Below, piece after piece: positions 37,194 to 46,626 of a stretch of DNA of 64,000 nucleotides. Both the position numbers and the translations under genes were made by a program. Source of the DNA: Gimesia benthica (GTDB lineage: Bacteria; Planctomycetota; Planctomycetia; Planctomycetales; Planctomycetaceae). How positions within the stretch are numbered: the stretch's first letter is position 1; each line of letters starts with the position of its first letter. Below the pieces are notes generated by a model, which had not been told where the DNA came from, made no database searches, and worked only from the letters and a program-made list of their open reading frames with translations. The stretch covers positions 5,964,001 through 6,028,000 of the forward strand of contig NZ_CP043930.1 in NCBI RefSeq assembly GCF_009720525.1, read 5' to 3'.

Positions 37194-37955
37194 GTGGCTC
37201 TGGAGCTGAAAAACCCCCATAGTGTGCTGGCTGCCTTGAAAACCCGCCCCATCGACGTGACCGAAATCCGTCTGACCGCGGGAGCCTCACAGGGAAACTG
37301 GGGAGACGTAGCCGATGAAGCCCGCAGTCATGGCATTCCCGTCGTGGTCCGCAAGGCACCACCCCAAAAGATGAAACGCCGCCAGTCGGAAGATCAGGGC
37401 CGCCGCACCGCAGGTTCCGTGGCGCTGGTCAAACCCCGCATACCCTCTTCGCTGAGTGAACTGTTTGCACTCGATAAATCAGAGGGCGAATCCCGCGGAC
37501 TCTGGCTGGCCCTGGACTGCATTCAGGATCCGCACAACATCGGCGCCATTTTTCGAACTGCAGGGTTTTTCGGCGTGCGAGGTGTGATCCTGACCAAAGA
37601 CCGTTCGGCGCCCCTGAACGGCACTGTCTACGATGTTGCTTCAGGAGGCATGGAAGGGGTTCCCTTCGCCGTTGAAACCAATCTGAGTCGCGCAATCACC
37701 GAAGCCAAGGAAGCCGGCATCTGGATCATGGGGACGTCCGAACATGCGGAAGAAGACGTCGCCGCTTACAGCCAGGATCGCCCCTGGATGGTCGTCATCG
37801 GCAATGAAGAGAAGGGCCTCAGAAGGCTCACGCTCGAACAATGCGATGTCGTCTGTCGCCTCACTTCAGCGGGGCTCGTCGATTCTCTGAATGCTTCCGT
37901 CGCCGCAGGAATTATGATCGCCCGCTTTTCTCCTTTCGGACCCGGCGTGAAATAA
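37194..37955 (+). CDS. rlmB: 23S rRNA methyltransferase, SpoU/TrmH family (RlmB-like)
   Basis: 253 residues. An N-terminal substrate-binding domain (1-80, KNPHSVLAALKTRPIDVTEI) is followed by a SPOUT knot with the three family motifs: DCIQDPHNIGAIFRTAGFFG, VVIGNEEKGLRRLTLE and GLVDSLNASVAAGI. It transfers a methyl group to a ribose 2'-OH in rRNA (by homology G2251) or tRNA. The start is GTG with AGGAA upstream. It follows the heme sensor kinase by 90 bases, probably without functional link. A hairpin overlaps its stop codon. Confidence 0.87.
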   Translation: MALELKNPHSVLAALKTRPIDVTEIRLTAGASQGNWGDVADEARSHGIPVVVRKAPPQKMKRRQSEDQGRRTAGSVALVKPRIPSSLSELFALDKSEGESRGLWLALDCIQDPHNIGAIFRTAGFFGVRGVILTKDRSAPLNGTVYDVASGGMEGVPFAVETNLSRAITEAKEAGIWIMGTSEHAEEDVAAYSQDRPWMVVIGNEEKGLRRLTLEQCDVVCRLTSAGLVDSLNASVAAGIMIARFSPFGPGVK

Positions 37956-37975
37956 GTTTCCCCTTCGTTCACGCC
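37944..37975 (+). terminator. Hairpin overlapping the rlmB stop codon
   Basis: GGCGTGAA (37944-37951) and its exact complement TTCACGCC (37968-37975) enclose a 16-base loop that contains the stop TAA. No U-run follows, so it may be a weak terminator or an mRNA 3'-end stabiliser. Confidence 0.45.
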
Positions 37976-38349
37976 TGAAAATCCTGCAGGTTGCCACACA
38001 ATCAGCAAAATTGTGACGATTGTTACAACACCCTGCACTGGTAGTGGTTAAAGCGATTATTCTCGATCTCTGTCCTCTGCGGTGCTCTCTTGCGCATCTG
38101 CGCGCCCGGCTTCCATGACTTATTATTTTGGTTATATGGGAAATGACTGCATATAATAGGGATCAGGATATCGAGCGAAGGATGTTCGATAATGATTAAG
38201 AGGAAACGTCTGAATTCCATGCCAGATACCCGGCAAACGGATGCTACATTGAAAGTACAACTTAGGGGCCATTCGTAGAGACAGACTTGGGCGTCTGCTG
38301 GCTGTATTGTTCTGGCCCGACGAAATTTGATCTTTGCAGGAACAGAAAC
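37956..38349. other. Intergenic region upstream of the epimerase gene
   Basis: 394 bases with no gene. It contains a near-perfect dyad TTGTGACGATTGTTACAA (38011-38028) and a plausible sigma-70-type promoter at 38128-38157. These are the likely control sequences of the epimerase/tyrosine-kinase operon. Confidence 0.45.
38128..38157 (+). promoter_or_regulatory. Possible sigma-70 promoter of the epimerase / BY-kinase operon
   Basis: TTGGTT (38128-38133), an 18-base spacer and a perfect TATAAT (38152-38157), about 190 bases before the GTG start. Recognised by eye only. Confidence 0.4.
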
Positions 38350-39324
38350 GTGACAAATTACTTAGTAACCGGCGGTGCAGGCTTCATTGGATCTCATCTG
38401 GCGACTCGGTTGATCAATGACGGACATCGGGTCCGTGTCTTTGACAATCTCAGCACGGGTGCTTTGAAGAACCTGGAGCACATTAAAGAGCAGGTCGAAT
38501 TCGTTGAGGGAGATCTCCGTGACCTGTCCGCCGTTGAAGCCGCTGCCAAAGATGTCGATATCATCTTCCATCAGGCCGCCCTGGCTTCCGTTCCACGCAG
38601 TGTCGATCACCCACTTGATACACACGAAGCCTGTGTCACCGGAACCATTCACGTGCTTGATGCTGCCCGTCGCTCGGGCGTACAGCGCGTCGTTTACGCC
38701 GGTTCCAGCAGTGCATACGGCAACCAGAAACAGATGCCCAAGCATGAAGGTCAGACACCCGAAGTGCTGTCACCTTATGCCGCCGCCAAGCTGGCCGGCG
38801 AACTTTACTGCCAGGCTTTTGCCAATTCTTACTCACTGGAAACCGTACGAATTCGGTATTTCAACGTCTTTGGACCCCGTCAGGATCCCAACAGCCCTTA
38901 CTCGGCTGTGATTCCGTTATTTGCTTCCGCTTTACTGGAAGGCAAACGCCCCGTAATCTTCGGCGATGGTTTACAGTCTCGTGATTTCACCTTCGTTGAT
39001 AACGTGGTGCAGGCGAACATTCTGGCCTCTCAGGCAGACGCTGCCGTCGTTTCAGGTAATGTTTACAACGTTGCCTGTGGCAGTTCGCTGAACCTGATCG
39101 ATCTCTTGAAGTTCATCTGCGAACAGTTGGACAAACCGTTCGATCTCGATTTCCAGCCGCCTCGTACCGGCGATGTCAAACATTCGTGGGCCGATATTTC
39201 CGCTGCTGAGCGGGACCTGGGCTACGAACCTGTCGTAGATATTCAGGAAGGACTGCGGCGGACCATCGAATGGTATGCTGAGTACGTTGGTGCAGAATCC
39301 AGTAAATGCCTGGGCGGTTGTTAA
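38350..39324 (+). CDS. NAD-dependent nucleotide-sugar epimerase/dehydratase
   Basis: 324 residues of the extended short-chain dehydrogenase family. The NAD motif [11 protein letters not shown] is near the N-terminus, GDLRD and a GSSSAYG segment follow, and the catalytic pair is in [11 protein letters not shown] (Y-x3-K). The sequence style ([32 protein letters not shown]) fits UDP-glucose/UDP-GalNAc 4-epimerases of the WbpP type, which supply sugars for surface polysaccharide. Start GTG 38350 has AGGA upstream and puts the NAD motif near the N-terminus; an in-frame extension to 38287 seems unlikely. The next gene, 86 bases on, is a Wzc-like kinase. Confidence 0.85.
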   Translation: MTNYLVTGGAGFIGSHLATRLINDGHRVRVFDNLSTGALKNLEHIKEQVEFVEGDLRDLSAVEAAAKDVDIIFHQAALASVPRSVDHPLDTHEACVTGTIHVLDAARRSGVQRVVYAGSSSAYGNQKQMPKHEGQTPEVLSPYAAAKLAGELYCQAFANSYSLETVRIRYFNVFGPRQDPNSPYSAVIPLFASALLEGKRPVIFGDGLQSRDFTFVDNVVQANILASQADAAVVSGNVYNVACGSSLNLIDLLKFICEQLDKPFDLDFQPPRTGDVKHSWADISAAERDLGYEPVVDIQEGLRRTIEWYAEYVGAESSKCLGGC

Positions 39325-39410
39325 TCGTCCCGGCATCAGAAATCGACTCAGTCATTTCCAAGAAGCAAAATCGCAGGAAGATTGCGCCTCACTAAATCAG
39401 GACCCCTGTT

Positions 39411-41783
39411 GTGAATACTGAATTTCAGCCTCTCGAACCTCATTCCGATCTGGACTTCGATGGAATGGAAGATTCAATCACGAATACTTCCGCTCCGGGA
39501 GTGGATATCGTCCGGCTGCTCTTCAGAAATAAATACCTGATCGTCGGGGGACTGCTGGCCGGTTTATTACTGGGACAGGCTGCCTACATGAAACTGGGCC
39601 CCGTCTTTTCTGCGAATACCAAGATCCAGGTTTCACAGAAAAACCCGGTTCCCATCAAAGAGGGAGAGGTTCAGACATTCGGGGAACTGACGGCTCACAT
39701 TGACGTCATCAAAAGTCCCCGGATTGTCGGCCAGGCAGTCAAGGCTGGCAAACTCACGGAACTGCCTTCGCTTGAGGGGGAAAAAGATCCTGCCCAGGAA
39801 ATCATCGATTCTCTTAAGGTCAAGCGTCTGTCTGGGACCGACCGGACTTATCTGAATATCCTGAATCTGACCTACGAAAATAAAAATTCCCACGATGCCA
39901 AAGTCATTATGCAGGCCATCGTAGATGCTTATCAGCATTATCTGGATGAGGTACGTGATCAGAATACGGGCGAAATTATTGACCAGTTAAATAAGGCCAA
40001 TGAGTCGATTTTGTCTGATTTGGAACAGAAGAAAAAAGAATACAAAGAGTTCCGCAAAGATGCCCCCCTGTATTGGGAAAACACCCCCGGTTCGGAAGCC
40101 GCTGTCGCTGGTAGTACGAACATGCATCAGGAACGCGTAAAAACAATCGATAACGAACGGCGGCAGAACCTGCTCAAACTGACCGAGCTGAAATCGAAAA
40201 TCAATACGCTCAAGTCAGCCATCGCCAGTGGAGAATCCAAAGAGACTCTGGAACTGCTGGCGCAACAGTTTCTGATGGGCCAGGCCCGCGGACAGTCGGG
40301 AGCAACCACCGGTGGCGTCGAAAATCAGGCAATCACACCGGGTAACACGCAGGTGGAACGGGCACGCCTCGCACTCGAAACGCATCTCATGCCGCTGCTG
40401 ATTCAGAAGAATCGCCTCGAACGGGATTACAAAAAGAATCATCCGGACCTGGATGCCGTCAATCGCAGCATCGACACGATCATCAACCTCTATCGTCGAC
40501 AGGGAATCGAAATCTCTGCCGATAATCTGGAGTCGGGAGATTTCCAGGTTTCTAAGGTGAAGGATGTCGACTTCGTAAACATCTATCTGAAGTCGATGGA
40601 ACAGCAGCTGAAAGAACTGGAAAACCGCGAAACGGCACTGGCCCGGCTCTTTGACCAGGAAACGGACCTGGCCAAGAAGGTCGGTAACTACCAGGTCGTG
40701 GATCAGGCGTACAACGAAGAAATCGCCCAACTCAAAACGCAGCGGGAAAGCATTTTCAAACAGCTGCTGCTCGAAAAAGTGGCCCAAGGGAACAGCGGTT
40801 ACACCATGACGCAGCTGTCGCCCGTTAAAGACGAGCTGGTCATCAAGCGACAGCTGAAATTCCTGATGGCAGGTGGCGCTGCCGGTCTGGGACTGGTCCT
40901 CGCGTTCTCCTACTTCCGCGAAATGCGGGACACGACCATGAAATCGGTCGATGAAATTCGTAACCAGTTGCACCTGCCGATGCTGGGAGAAGTTCCCCAG
41001 TTCACAGAAGAACCGGCTCACATGGATGACAGCCAGTTCGACTCGGCACTCTGGTATTACTATCGACCCGCGTCCCGGGAAGCCGAAGCCTATCGATCGC
41101 TACGCACCTCGTTATTGTTGAAAACCGACCGCACTGGTGCCAGAGTCCTGCAGATCACCAGTGCCGAACCGGGAGACGGCAAGACAACGACTGTTTCCAA
41201 CCTGGCCCTGGCGATTGCTCAGACAGGCCGGAAAGCGCTGATCATCGACGCCGACTTGCGGCGGCCAACCGTGCACAAACTGTTCGGAATCAATAACGCC
41301 GTCGGTCTGGGAGATGTTCTGGCCCAGGAAATTGATGCCCAGACTTCGATTCGCGAAACCCGTATCAGCAATCTGTCGATTCTGACAGCAGGTATGCTGC
41401 CGGAGAATCCTTCGGAAATGCTGATGTCGCGCCGGTTTGCTGAAATGATCAATCAGCTGCGGAATGAATATGATTACATCCTGATTGACACACCGCCCCT
41501 GGTGGTGGTCAGCGATCCCTCCGTGATCGCTTCAACGGTTGATGGGGTCCTGCTTGTCGTTCGCATCGACAAGAACCGACGCGGCGTGATCCGCAAGGTA
41601 CAGCAGATCATCCAGACGAATGGTATTAAGATCACCGGTTTGATCGCCAACAATGTGATTACCAACTCGCTGGTCGGCTATGATTACATCGACAGTGAAG
41701 GCTATCAGGCCTACTTCGAGAAGCCGGCAACGCAGACATCAAAGCCGGCTGCGAATCCAGCAAAGACCGAAGTCACAAGCTGA
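39411..41783 (+). CDS. Wzc-like polysaccharide co-polymerase and tyrosine kinase
   Basis: 790 residues. A Wzz-type membrane segment (about 41-62, IVGGLLAGLLLGQAAYM), a long extracytoplasmic coiled-coil region (about 170-460) and a second membrane segment (about 484-502) precede a bacterial tyrosine kinase domain. That domain shows Walker A SAEPGDGKTTTVSN, Walker A' ALIIDADLRRPTVHKLFG and Walker B YILIDTPPLVVV. The tail has a tyrosine cluster (GYDYIDSEGYQAYFEK), the usual autophosphorylation site that tunes exopolysaccharide chain length. The start is GTG. It is cotranscribed with the epimerase. No export or polymerase genes are in the window, so the rest of the system must be elsewhere. Confidence 0.9.
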   Translation: MNTEFQPLEPHSDLDFDGMEDSITNTSAPGVDIVRLLFRNKYLIVGGLLAGLLLGQAAYMKLGPVFSANTKIQVSQKNPVPIKEGEVQTFGELTAHIDVIKSPRIVGQAVKAGKLTELPSLEGEKDPAQEIIDSLKVKRLSGTDRTYLNILNLTYENKNSHDAKVIMQAIVDAYQHYLDEVRDQNTGEIIDQLNKANESILSDLEQKKKEYKEFRKDAPLYWENTPGSEAAVAGSTNMHQERVKTIDNERRQNLLKLTELKSKINTLKSAIASGESKETLELLAQQFLMGQARGQSGATTGGVENQAITPGNTQVERARLALETHLMPLLIQKNRLERDYKKNHPDLDAVNRSIDTIINLYRRQGIEISADNLESGDFQVSKVKDVDFVNIYLKSMEQQLKELENRETALARLFDQETDLAKKVGNYQVVDQAYNEEIAQLKTQRESIFKQLLLEKVAQGNSGYTMTQLSPVKDELVIKRQLKFLMAGGAAGLGLVLAFSYFREMRDTTMKSVDEIRNQLHLPMLGEVPQFTEEPAHMDDSQFDSALWYYYRPASREAEAYRSLRTSLLLKTDRTGARVLQITSAEPGDGKTTTVSNLALAIAQTGRKALIIDADLRRPTVHKLFGINNAVGLGDVLAQEIDAQTSIRETRISNLSILTAGMLPENPSEMLMSRRFAEMINQLRNEYDYILIDTPPLVVVSDPSVIASTVDGVLLVVRIDKNRRGVIRKVQQIIQTNGIKITGLIANNVITNSLVGYDYIDSEGYQAYFEKPATQTSKPAANPAKTEVTS

Positions 41784-41794
41784 TTAACGCTTGA

Positions 41795-43177
41795 TTATTC
41801 GAGTTCAATATCGAGTTCTTCAATCTTACGATACAGACTCGACAGTCCCAGCTTGAGCCGTTTGGCAGCCTCCCGTTTGTCGGCACTGTCCTTCAGCACG
41901 CGGGTGATGTGCATCCGCTCGTAATGACGCAACGCCAGTCGCAGGTCATCGACGTCTGGTAGTGGGGGCTCGTTCTGATGCAGTTCGGGCGGCAGATCGT
42001 TCAGGCAGATCAATGTGTCGTCGCACATCATCACCGCCCGTTCGATGGCATTGTCCAGCTGGCGGACGTTTCCTTTCCACTCGGCTGACATCAACGCCCG
42101 AATCGTTTCACTGGTCGCCCCTGTAACCCGCTTGCCCATCTTGCGCGAATGCTTGGCGATAAAATATTCAACCAGCTCGGGGATATCGTCCACCCGCTCA
42201 CGCAGCGCAGGGATGTGAATTTTCATCCCGTCCAGCCGATAGAACAGATCCTGCTCGAATTCGCCGGTCTTGACCATCTCTGCCAGGTCGCGTGTCGTGG
42301 AAGCGATGAGTCGTACATCGACCTTCACAGGCTCTGCACTTCCCAGCGGCAGGATCTCGCCGTATTCAATGGCACGCAGCAGTTTACCCTGGGTTCCCAG
42401 CGGGAGCTGTGAGATCTCATCCAGGTAGACTGTACCGCCATCGGCGTTCTTGAAGACGCCGGTCTGCTCCGCCTGGGGGTACTGCAGCGAACTGGCCGCG
42501 GATCCAAACAGCTGCGATTCCAGGAGCTCAATGGGCCGCATTCCACAGTTCACGGCCAGGAAGCGTTGTTCGCGATTGGGCCCGTTCGAGTGAATCGAGC
42601 GGGCAAACAGTTCTTTCCCGGTCCCCGATTCCCCTGAGAGCAGCACATTGGAGTTCGTAGCCGCGATCTTGCGGATTGTACTCTGCAGTTTCTGCAGGGC
42701 CTTACTGCTGCCGACAATCTCCTCGATACCGGGGCTGCGGGCCAGCTCTCGTCGGAGAATCTGATTCTCGTAGAAAATTTTCTGATATTCAAACAGCCGG
42801 TTGAGCTTGTGAGACAGGTCGTCAAAGATCACCGGTTTTACCAGGTAGTCAAACGCTCCCGCCTTGAACGCAGAGATTGTATTTTCGACGGTCGCGTACG
42901 CCGTGATGATCAGTACGAAAATACTCGGCTTGATATTCTGCAACCGGCGGAGCAGTTCAATACCATCCCCGTCCGGAAGCTGCACATCGCAGATTGCGAC
43001 ATTGAAATCCCGATCCCGGGCCAACTCCAGTGCCTTGGCCACGGTCGAAGCCTGCATGGTTTCGTAACCTTCACTGGTCAGAAATTCGGCCAGTGAGCTG
43101 CGGATGACTTCTTCATCTTCGACAATCAGTATCGAGCGGTTGAGTTGCACGTCGGAGTTCGTCCTGTTTTCTATCAT
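41795..43177 (-). CDS. NtrC-type response regulator lacking the GAFTGA loop
   Basis: 460 residues. The receiver domain (1-120) has RSILIVEDEE and phospho-acceptor D64 in ICDVQLPD. The AAA+ ATPase domain (about 145-380) has Walker A GESGTGKE, ESQLFG, Walker B GGTVYLDEI and the arginine region WKGNVRQLDNAIERA. A Fis-type helix-turn-helix follows at the end (DKREAAKRLKLGLSSLYRKI). Where sigma-54 activators have GAFTGA, this one has SAASSLQYPQAE, so direct remodelling of sigma-54 polymerase is doubtful. Its ATG overlaps the kinase stop by one base (TGATG), so the pair is coupled. It converges on the tyrosine kinase gene with an 11-base gap. Confidence 0.87.
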   Translation of the reverse strand: MIENRTNSDVQLNRSILIVEDEEVIRSSLAEFLTSEGYETMQASTVAKALELARDRDFNVAICDVQLPDGDGIELLRRLQNIKPSIFVLIITAYATVENTISAFKAGAFDYLVKPVIFDDLSHKLNRLFEYQKIFYENQILRRELARSPGIEEIVGSSKALQKLQSTIRKIAATNSNVLLSGESGTGKELFARSIHSNGPNREQRFLAVNCGMRPIELLESQLFGSAASSLQYPQAEQTGVFKNADGGTVYLDEISQLPLGTQGKLLRAIEYGEILPLGSAEPVKVDVRLIASTTRDLAEMVKTGEFEQDLFYRLDGMKIHIPALRERVDDIPELVEYFIAKHSRKMGKRVTGATSETIRALMSAEWKGNVRQLDNAIERAVMMCDDTLICLNDLPPELHQNEPPLPDVDDLRLALRHYERMHITRVLKDSADKREAAKRLKLGLSSLYRKIEELDIELE

Positions 43178-44640
43178 CAGGTAGTTACAAATTTCATTTC
43201 CTGGGCCGGTCCCGGAGGAATTTCGCCCAGATCTTTTACTTCTTCACAGTACAGGGCGACAACGAATTTCGCCCCTTCACTTACGGTATCGTCAATTCGG
43301 ATCGTGCCTGTATTGGAATGTTCCAGAATATTGCGACAGACAAACAGCCCCAGCCCCGTTCCCTTGGACTTGGTCGTGAAGTAAGGGCGGAACAGTTTTT
43401 CCTTATCCACTTCCTTGATGCCTTCACCATTGTCGTGCACGGAGATCAGGATCTGTCCGTCTCGTGCTTCAGTCGTGATTTCAATCGACTGTCCCTCTTC
43501 GGTGGCGTCCATCGCATTCAGAATCAGGTTCAGAAACACCTGCACCAGCTGATCACGCACGAGTTGCACGGGGGGCAGGTTCTCTGCGAATCGCGTGATG
43601 ATCTTCTTACCCTTTTTCCGCTTATAATACTTGGCGATATTCAGTGATTCGGTGATCACCTCATTGATGTAGCAGCGGTTCCGCTCTGTAGTCGCCGGGC
43701 GGCTGAAATCGATCAGCTCGCGTAAAATACGCTGGATCCGCCGCAGCTGCGCGTCGACTTCGTCCAGTCGCTTGTTCGTATACTCGTCATTATTGTGCCG
43801 GTTCAGCAGCTGGACGAGCGAACTGATGCCCGCCAGCGGATTCCCGACCTCGTGCGCAATCCCCGCGGCCAGCAGACCGAAGGCAGCATGTTTCTCCTGC
43901 TGAATCAACAACGCCTGTGATTCCTGCAGATCGCTGGTCCGCCGGGCAATTCGGTCTTCCAGCAGTTCCTGGTTCTGTTTGAGTTGTTCGTTGGCGACCG
44001 AGAGTTCCAGACTCGTGCGTTTCACCAGACTGGAAAACGCAATACTGGCCCAGGCAACCCAGCCCATCCACACGACCATTAACAGTATCTGGGTCAGCCA
44101 GTCCGGTGGTGCATTCTGCAGGGGGAACAGCAGCGTCGTGTAGCTCAACAGATGCAGTGCCAGCGTCACATAAGCAATCAGCGGTGAATGCCGAATCGAA
44201 CAGACAATCAGCGACAGCAGGTAATAAAAGCGGAACGGACTGTTCAGCCCGGTGTCGTAATGACAGAGCAGACCGATAAACAGCGCCTCCATCACGGAAA
44301 TGGTCAGCGGCCATTCGCCCAGAAAGACTTTGCCTCGAAAGCTGAACCAGGTATCCGCGAGGGCATAAATCGCCCCCAGGGTCAGAATCCAGTTCAGCTG
44401 AGGGACCTGAATCGTAGCATCGTTGCCCACAAAGTTGACCAGCACATACCCGACACACAATCCAAACCAGCGGATTCGCAGCGTAATCTCTTCGGCAGGC
44501 AGTTCCCAGGTAAAGGCATCGTGATGAATCTTGGGGGGCGGTGCCAGATGCGGCGGCGCAGCAGCTCTGCTCTCGGCAGACGGAGCCGGTGGCTGGTCTG
44601 TCGTTTCGGGCTGATTCTTCAGGACTGAATGATCATTCAT
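43177..44640 (-). CDS. Membrane sensor histidine kinase, NtrB-like
   Basis: 487 residues from this start. A proline-rich cytoplasmic head (1-45) precedes about six membrane helices (about 60-210) with only short loops, which suggests sensing within or at the membrane. A coiled-coil linker follows, then the HisKA domain with phospho-acceptor histidine in AAGIAHEVGNPLAGI, and a HATPase domain (FLNLILNAMDATEEG, VHDNGEGI, PYFTTKSKGTGLGLFV). It is the cognate kinase of the downstream regulator. GTG 44700 would add 20 residues; neither start has a good ribosome site, so the N-terminus is uncertain. Confidence 0.85.
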   Translation of the reverse strand: MNDHSVLKNQPETTDQPPAPSAESRAAAPPHLAPPPKIHHDAFTWELPAEEITLRIRWFGLCVGYVLVNFVGNDATIQVPQLNWILTLGAIYALADTWFSFRGKVFLGEWPLTISVMEALFIGLLCHYDTGLNSPFRFYYLLSLIVCSIRHSPLIAYVTLALHLLSYTTLLFPLQNAPPDWLTQILLMVVWMGWVAWASIAFSSLVKRTSLELSVANEQLKQNQELLEDRIARRTSDLQESQALLIQQEKHAAFGLLAAGIAHEVGNPLAGISSLVQLLNRHNNDEYTNKRLDEVDAQLRRIQRILRELIDFSRPATTERNRCYINEVITESLNIAKYYKRKKGKKIITRFAENLPPVQLVRDQLVQVFLNLILNAMDATEEGQSIEITTEARDGQILISVHDNGEGIKEVDKEKLFRPYFTTKSKGTGLGLFVCRNILEHSNTGTIRIDDTVSEGAKFVVALYCEEVKDLGEIPPGPAQEMKFVTT

Positions 44641-45055
44641 ATCAGAAATTATGACTGGATGAGACAGACCGCGGATCGACTGCAACGATGGTGAGTCCAC
44701 ACTGTCAACAAAGTGTCGTGCTGAAACCGGGGCACTCCCGTGGGGGATGGCCTGTGGTTCAGAATAGGTTCAGATCATATACTATCATGAATCTGAAATT
44801 GATCCGCAATTACACATGCGGTATTTTGCTCCAGTTCCGGTTTAATTTTACTGAACAAACAGGTAAAACCAGAACGGGTCTGATATAGTCTGCTGAAATT
44901 CATCAGCGGTAGTGAGACATTCGTGCGAACAACCCGCCGATTCCAGCCGCAACACACCGGCTTGAGTTTACAGAACCAATACTCACAGCCGATAATGACG
45001 TATAGAATATTGTAGACACACCAACGGATATGTAATCCAGATAGATTGGGATTTT
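44641..45055. other. Divergent region, two-component operon / glgA
   Basis: 415 bases without a gene. It contains a 7-base dyad TTCAGAT (44769-44775) and ATCTGAA (44791-44797) separated by 15 AT-rich bases, roughly centred between the two divergent starts. It could bind a regulator of either gene. Confidence 0.4.
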
Positions 45056-46567
45056 ATGAAAATCGTCGTAGCGAGTTCTGAAGCGATTCCTTTTGCCAAA
45101 ACGGGTGGACTGGCTGATGTTGCCTCCGCGCTGTCTAAGGCACTGGCGGACGCCGGGCACGAGGTGAGCCTGTTTTTACCCTGCTACCCGCAGTCAATCG
45201 CGAAACGGGGGCTCAATCTGGATGAGTTCGAACTCTGTCCGGAAAAAGTAATGATCTCCGTCGGCAGCAAGGAAGTCGAAGCCCGTCTCCGCAAAACCGG
45301 ATTCCCCGGTTCCAGCGCCACGGTTTACCTTGTCGAACAGGCCCGCTATTTTGATCGCCCCGAACTCTACCACGAGGGCGGCCGGGATTATCAGGATAAC
45401 TGCGAACGCTTCATTTTCTTCAGCCGCGCCGTGATGGAGTTCACGAAAAAACTGAACCTCTCACCGGACATTATCCATGCCAACGACTGGCAGACAGGTC
45501 TGATCCCGGCGCTGCTCAACATTGAGTATGAAGACCAGCCCGGCTTCGAAAAGACCGCCGCCGTCTACACGATTCACAATATGGCTTTCCAGGGGCAGTA
45601 CTGGCACTGGGATATGCTGCTCACCGGAATCGACTGGAAATACTTCAACCGCCACCAGATGGAATTCTTCGGGCAGTTGAACCTGCTCAAAACGGGCATC
45701 GTCTTCTCTGATATGGTAACAACGGTCAGCCCCACTTATGCGAAGGAAATCCGGACCGAGCAGTTCGGCTACGGTCTGCACGGCGTTCTCGATTCCCACG
45801 CGGATCGGCTGGTGGGCATACTCAACGGCGTCGATACGACCGACTGGAATCCCGAGATCGATCCGCACATTGCCGCGAATTATTCCGCACAGACGGTCGC
45901 GGACGGCAAGCCTCGCTGTAAAGCAGCACTGCAGGAACGGATGGGACTCCCCCAGAAACCCGACGTTCCACTCCTGGGGGCAATCTCCCGCATGACCGAT
46001 CAGAAAGGTTTCTCTCTGATTCTGGATGCCGCCGAAAACCTGCTGGCCACAGACGTGCAACTGGTCATCCTGGGAACGGGAGACCCTTATCACGAGACCT
46101 CCTTCAGCGAACTGGCACGACGGTTTCCCGATAAGGTTTCCACGCTCATCGGCTTTGACGAAATCCTGGCCCACCAGATCGAAGCCGGCCTGGATATCTT
46201 CCTGATGCCCAGTCAGTTTGAACCCTGTGGTCTGAACCAGATGTATAGCCTGATTTATGGCACAGTCCCCATCGTGCATGAAGTCGGCGGTCTGGCAGAT
46301 TCCGTCGTTGATGCCTCTGACACCAACCTCGAAAACGGAACCGCGAACGGCTTTTCCTTCTGGCACTTTGATGCGACCGTACTGTATCGACAGATGCGGC
46401 GTGCCATCGACATGTATAACGACAAACCTACCTGGCAGCAGCTGATGCAGAACGGCATGACCCGGGACTGGTCCTGGAAGCATAGCGCTCAGAACTACCT
46501 CTCAGTCTATCAGCAGGCGCTCAGTTTTCGTGCGAATAGTACTGAATCAGTTTCCGCCTCGTCTTAA
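45056..46567 (+). CDS. glgA: Glycogen synthase, ADP-glucose type
   Basis: Transfers glucose from ADP-glucose to the growing alpha-1,4-glucan. 503 residues, GT5 family. The N-terminus MKIVVASSEAIPFAKTGGLA has the ADP-glucose-binding KTGGLADV motif at 15-22. HANDWQTGLIP, AISRMTDQKGF and the C-terminal QFEPCGLNQMYSLIYGTVP with the E-x7-type donor site are also present. Length is a little above the usual 475-480. It is followed 59 bases on by the galT-like gene and then a GH57 enzyme, forming an alpha-glucan cluster. Confidence 0.93.
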   Translation: MKIVVASSEAIPFAKTGGLADVASALSKALADAGHEVSLFLPCYPQSIAKRGLNLDEFELCPEKVMISVGSKEVEARLRKTGFPGSSATVYLVEQARYFDRPELYHEGGRDYQDNCERFIFFSRAVMEFTKKLNLSPDIIHANDWQTGLIPALLNIEYEDQPGFEKTAAVYTIHNMAFQGQYWHWDMLLTGIDWKYFNRHQMEFFGQLNLLKTGIVFSDMVTTVSPTYAKEIRTEQFGYGLHGVLDSHADRLVGILNGVDTTDWNPEIDPHIAANYSAQTVADGKPRCKAALQERMGLPQKPDVPLLGAISRMTDQKGFSLILDAAENLLATDVQLVILGTGDPYHETSFSELARRFPDKVSTLIGFDEILAHQIEAGLDIFLMPSQFEPCGLNQMYSLIYGTVPIVHEVGGLADSVVDASDTNLENGTANGFSFWHFDATVLYRQMRRAIDMYNDKPTWQQLMQNGMTRDWSWKHSAQNYLSVYQQALSFRANSTESVSASS

Positions 46568-46626
46568 ACTGAATCCAGCAATCCTGCAAATCGATCTCTC
46601 TGTCCCCATTCGAATCACTGTCTGCT

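Noticed and set aside
38011..38028. TTGTGACGATTGTTACAA as a CRP/FNR-type operator
   Set aside because: One mismatch between arms and no consensus match to a known site; kept only as a note in the intergenic entry.
40215..41021. Minus-strand open frame of 268 codons
   Set aside because: Antisense to the Wzc-like kinase gene; His/Arg/Phe-rich shadow composition.
45461..46483. Minus-strand open frame of 340 codons
   Set aside because: Complete antisense shadow of glgA with no recognisable domain.
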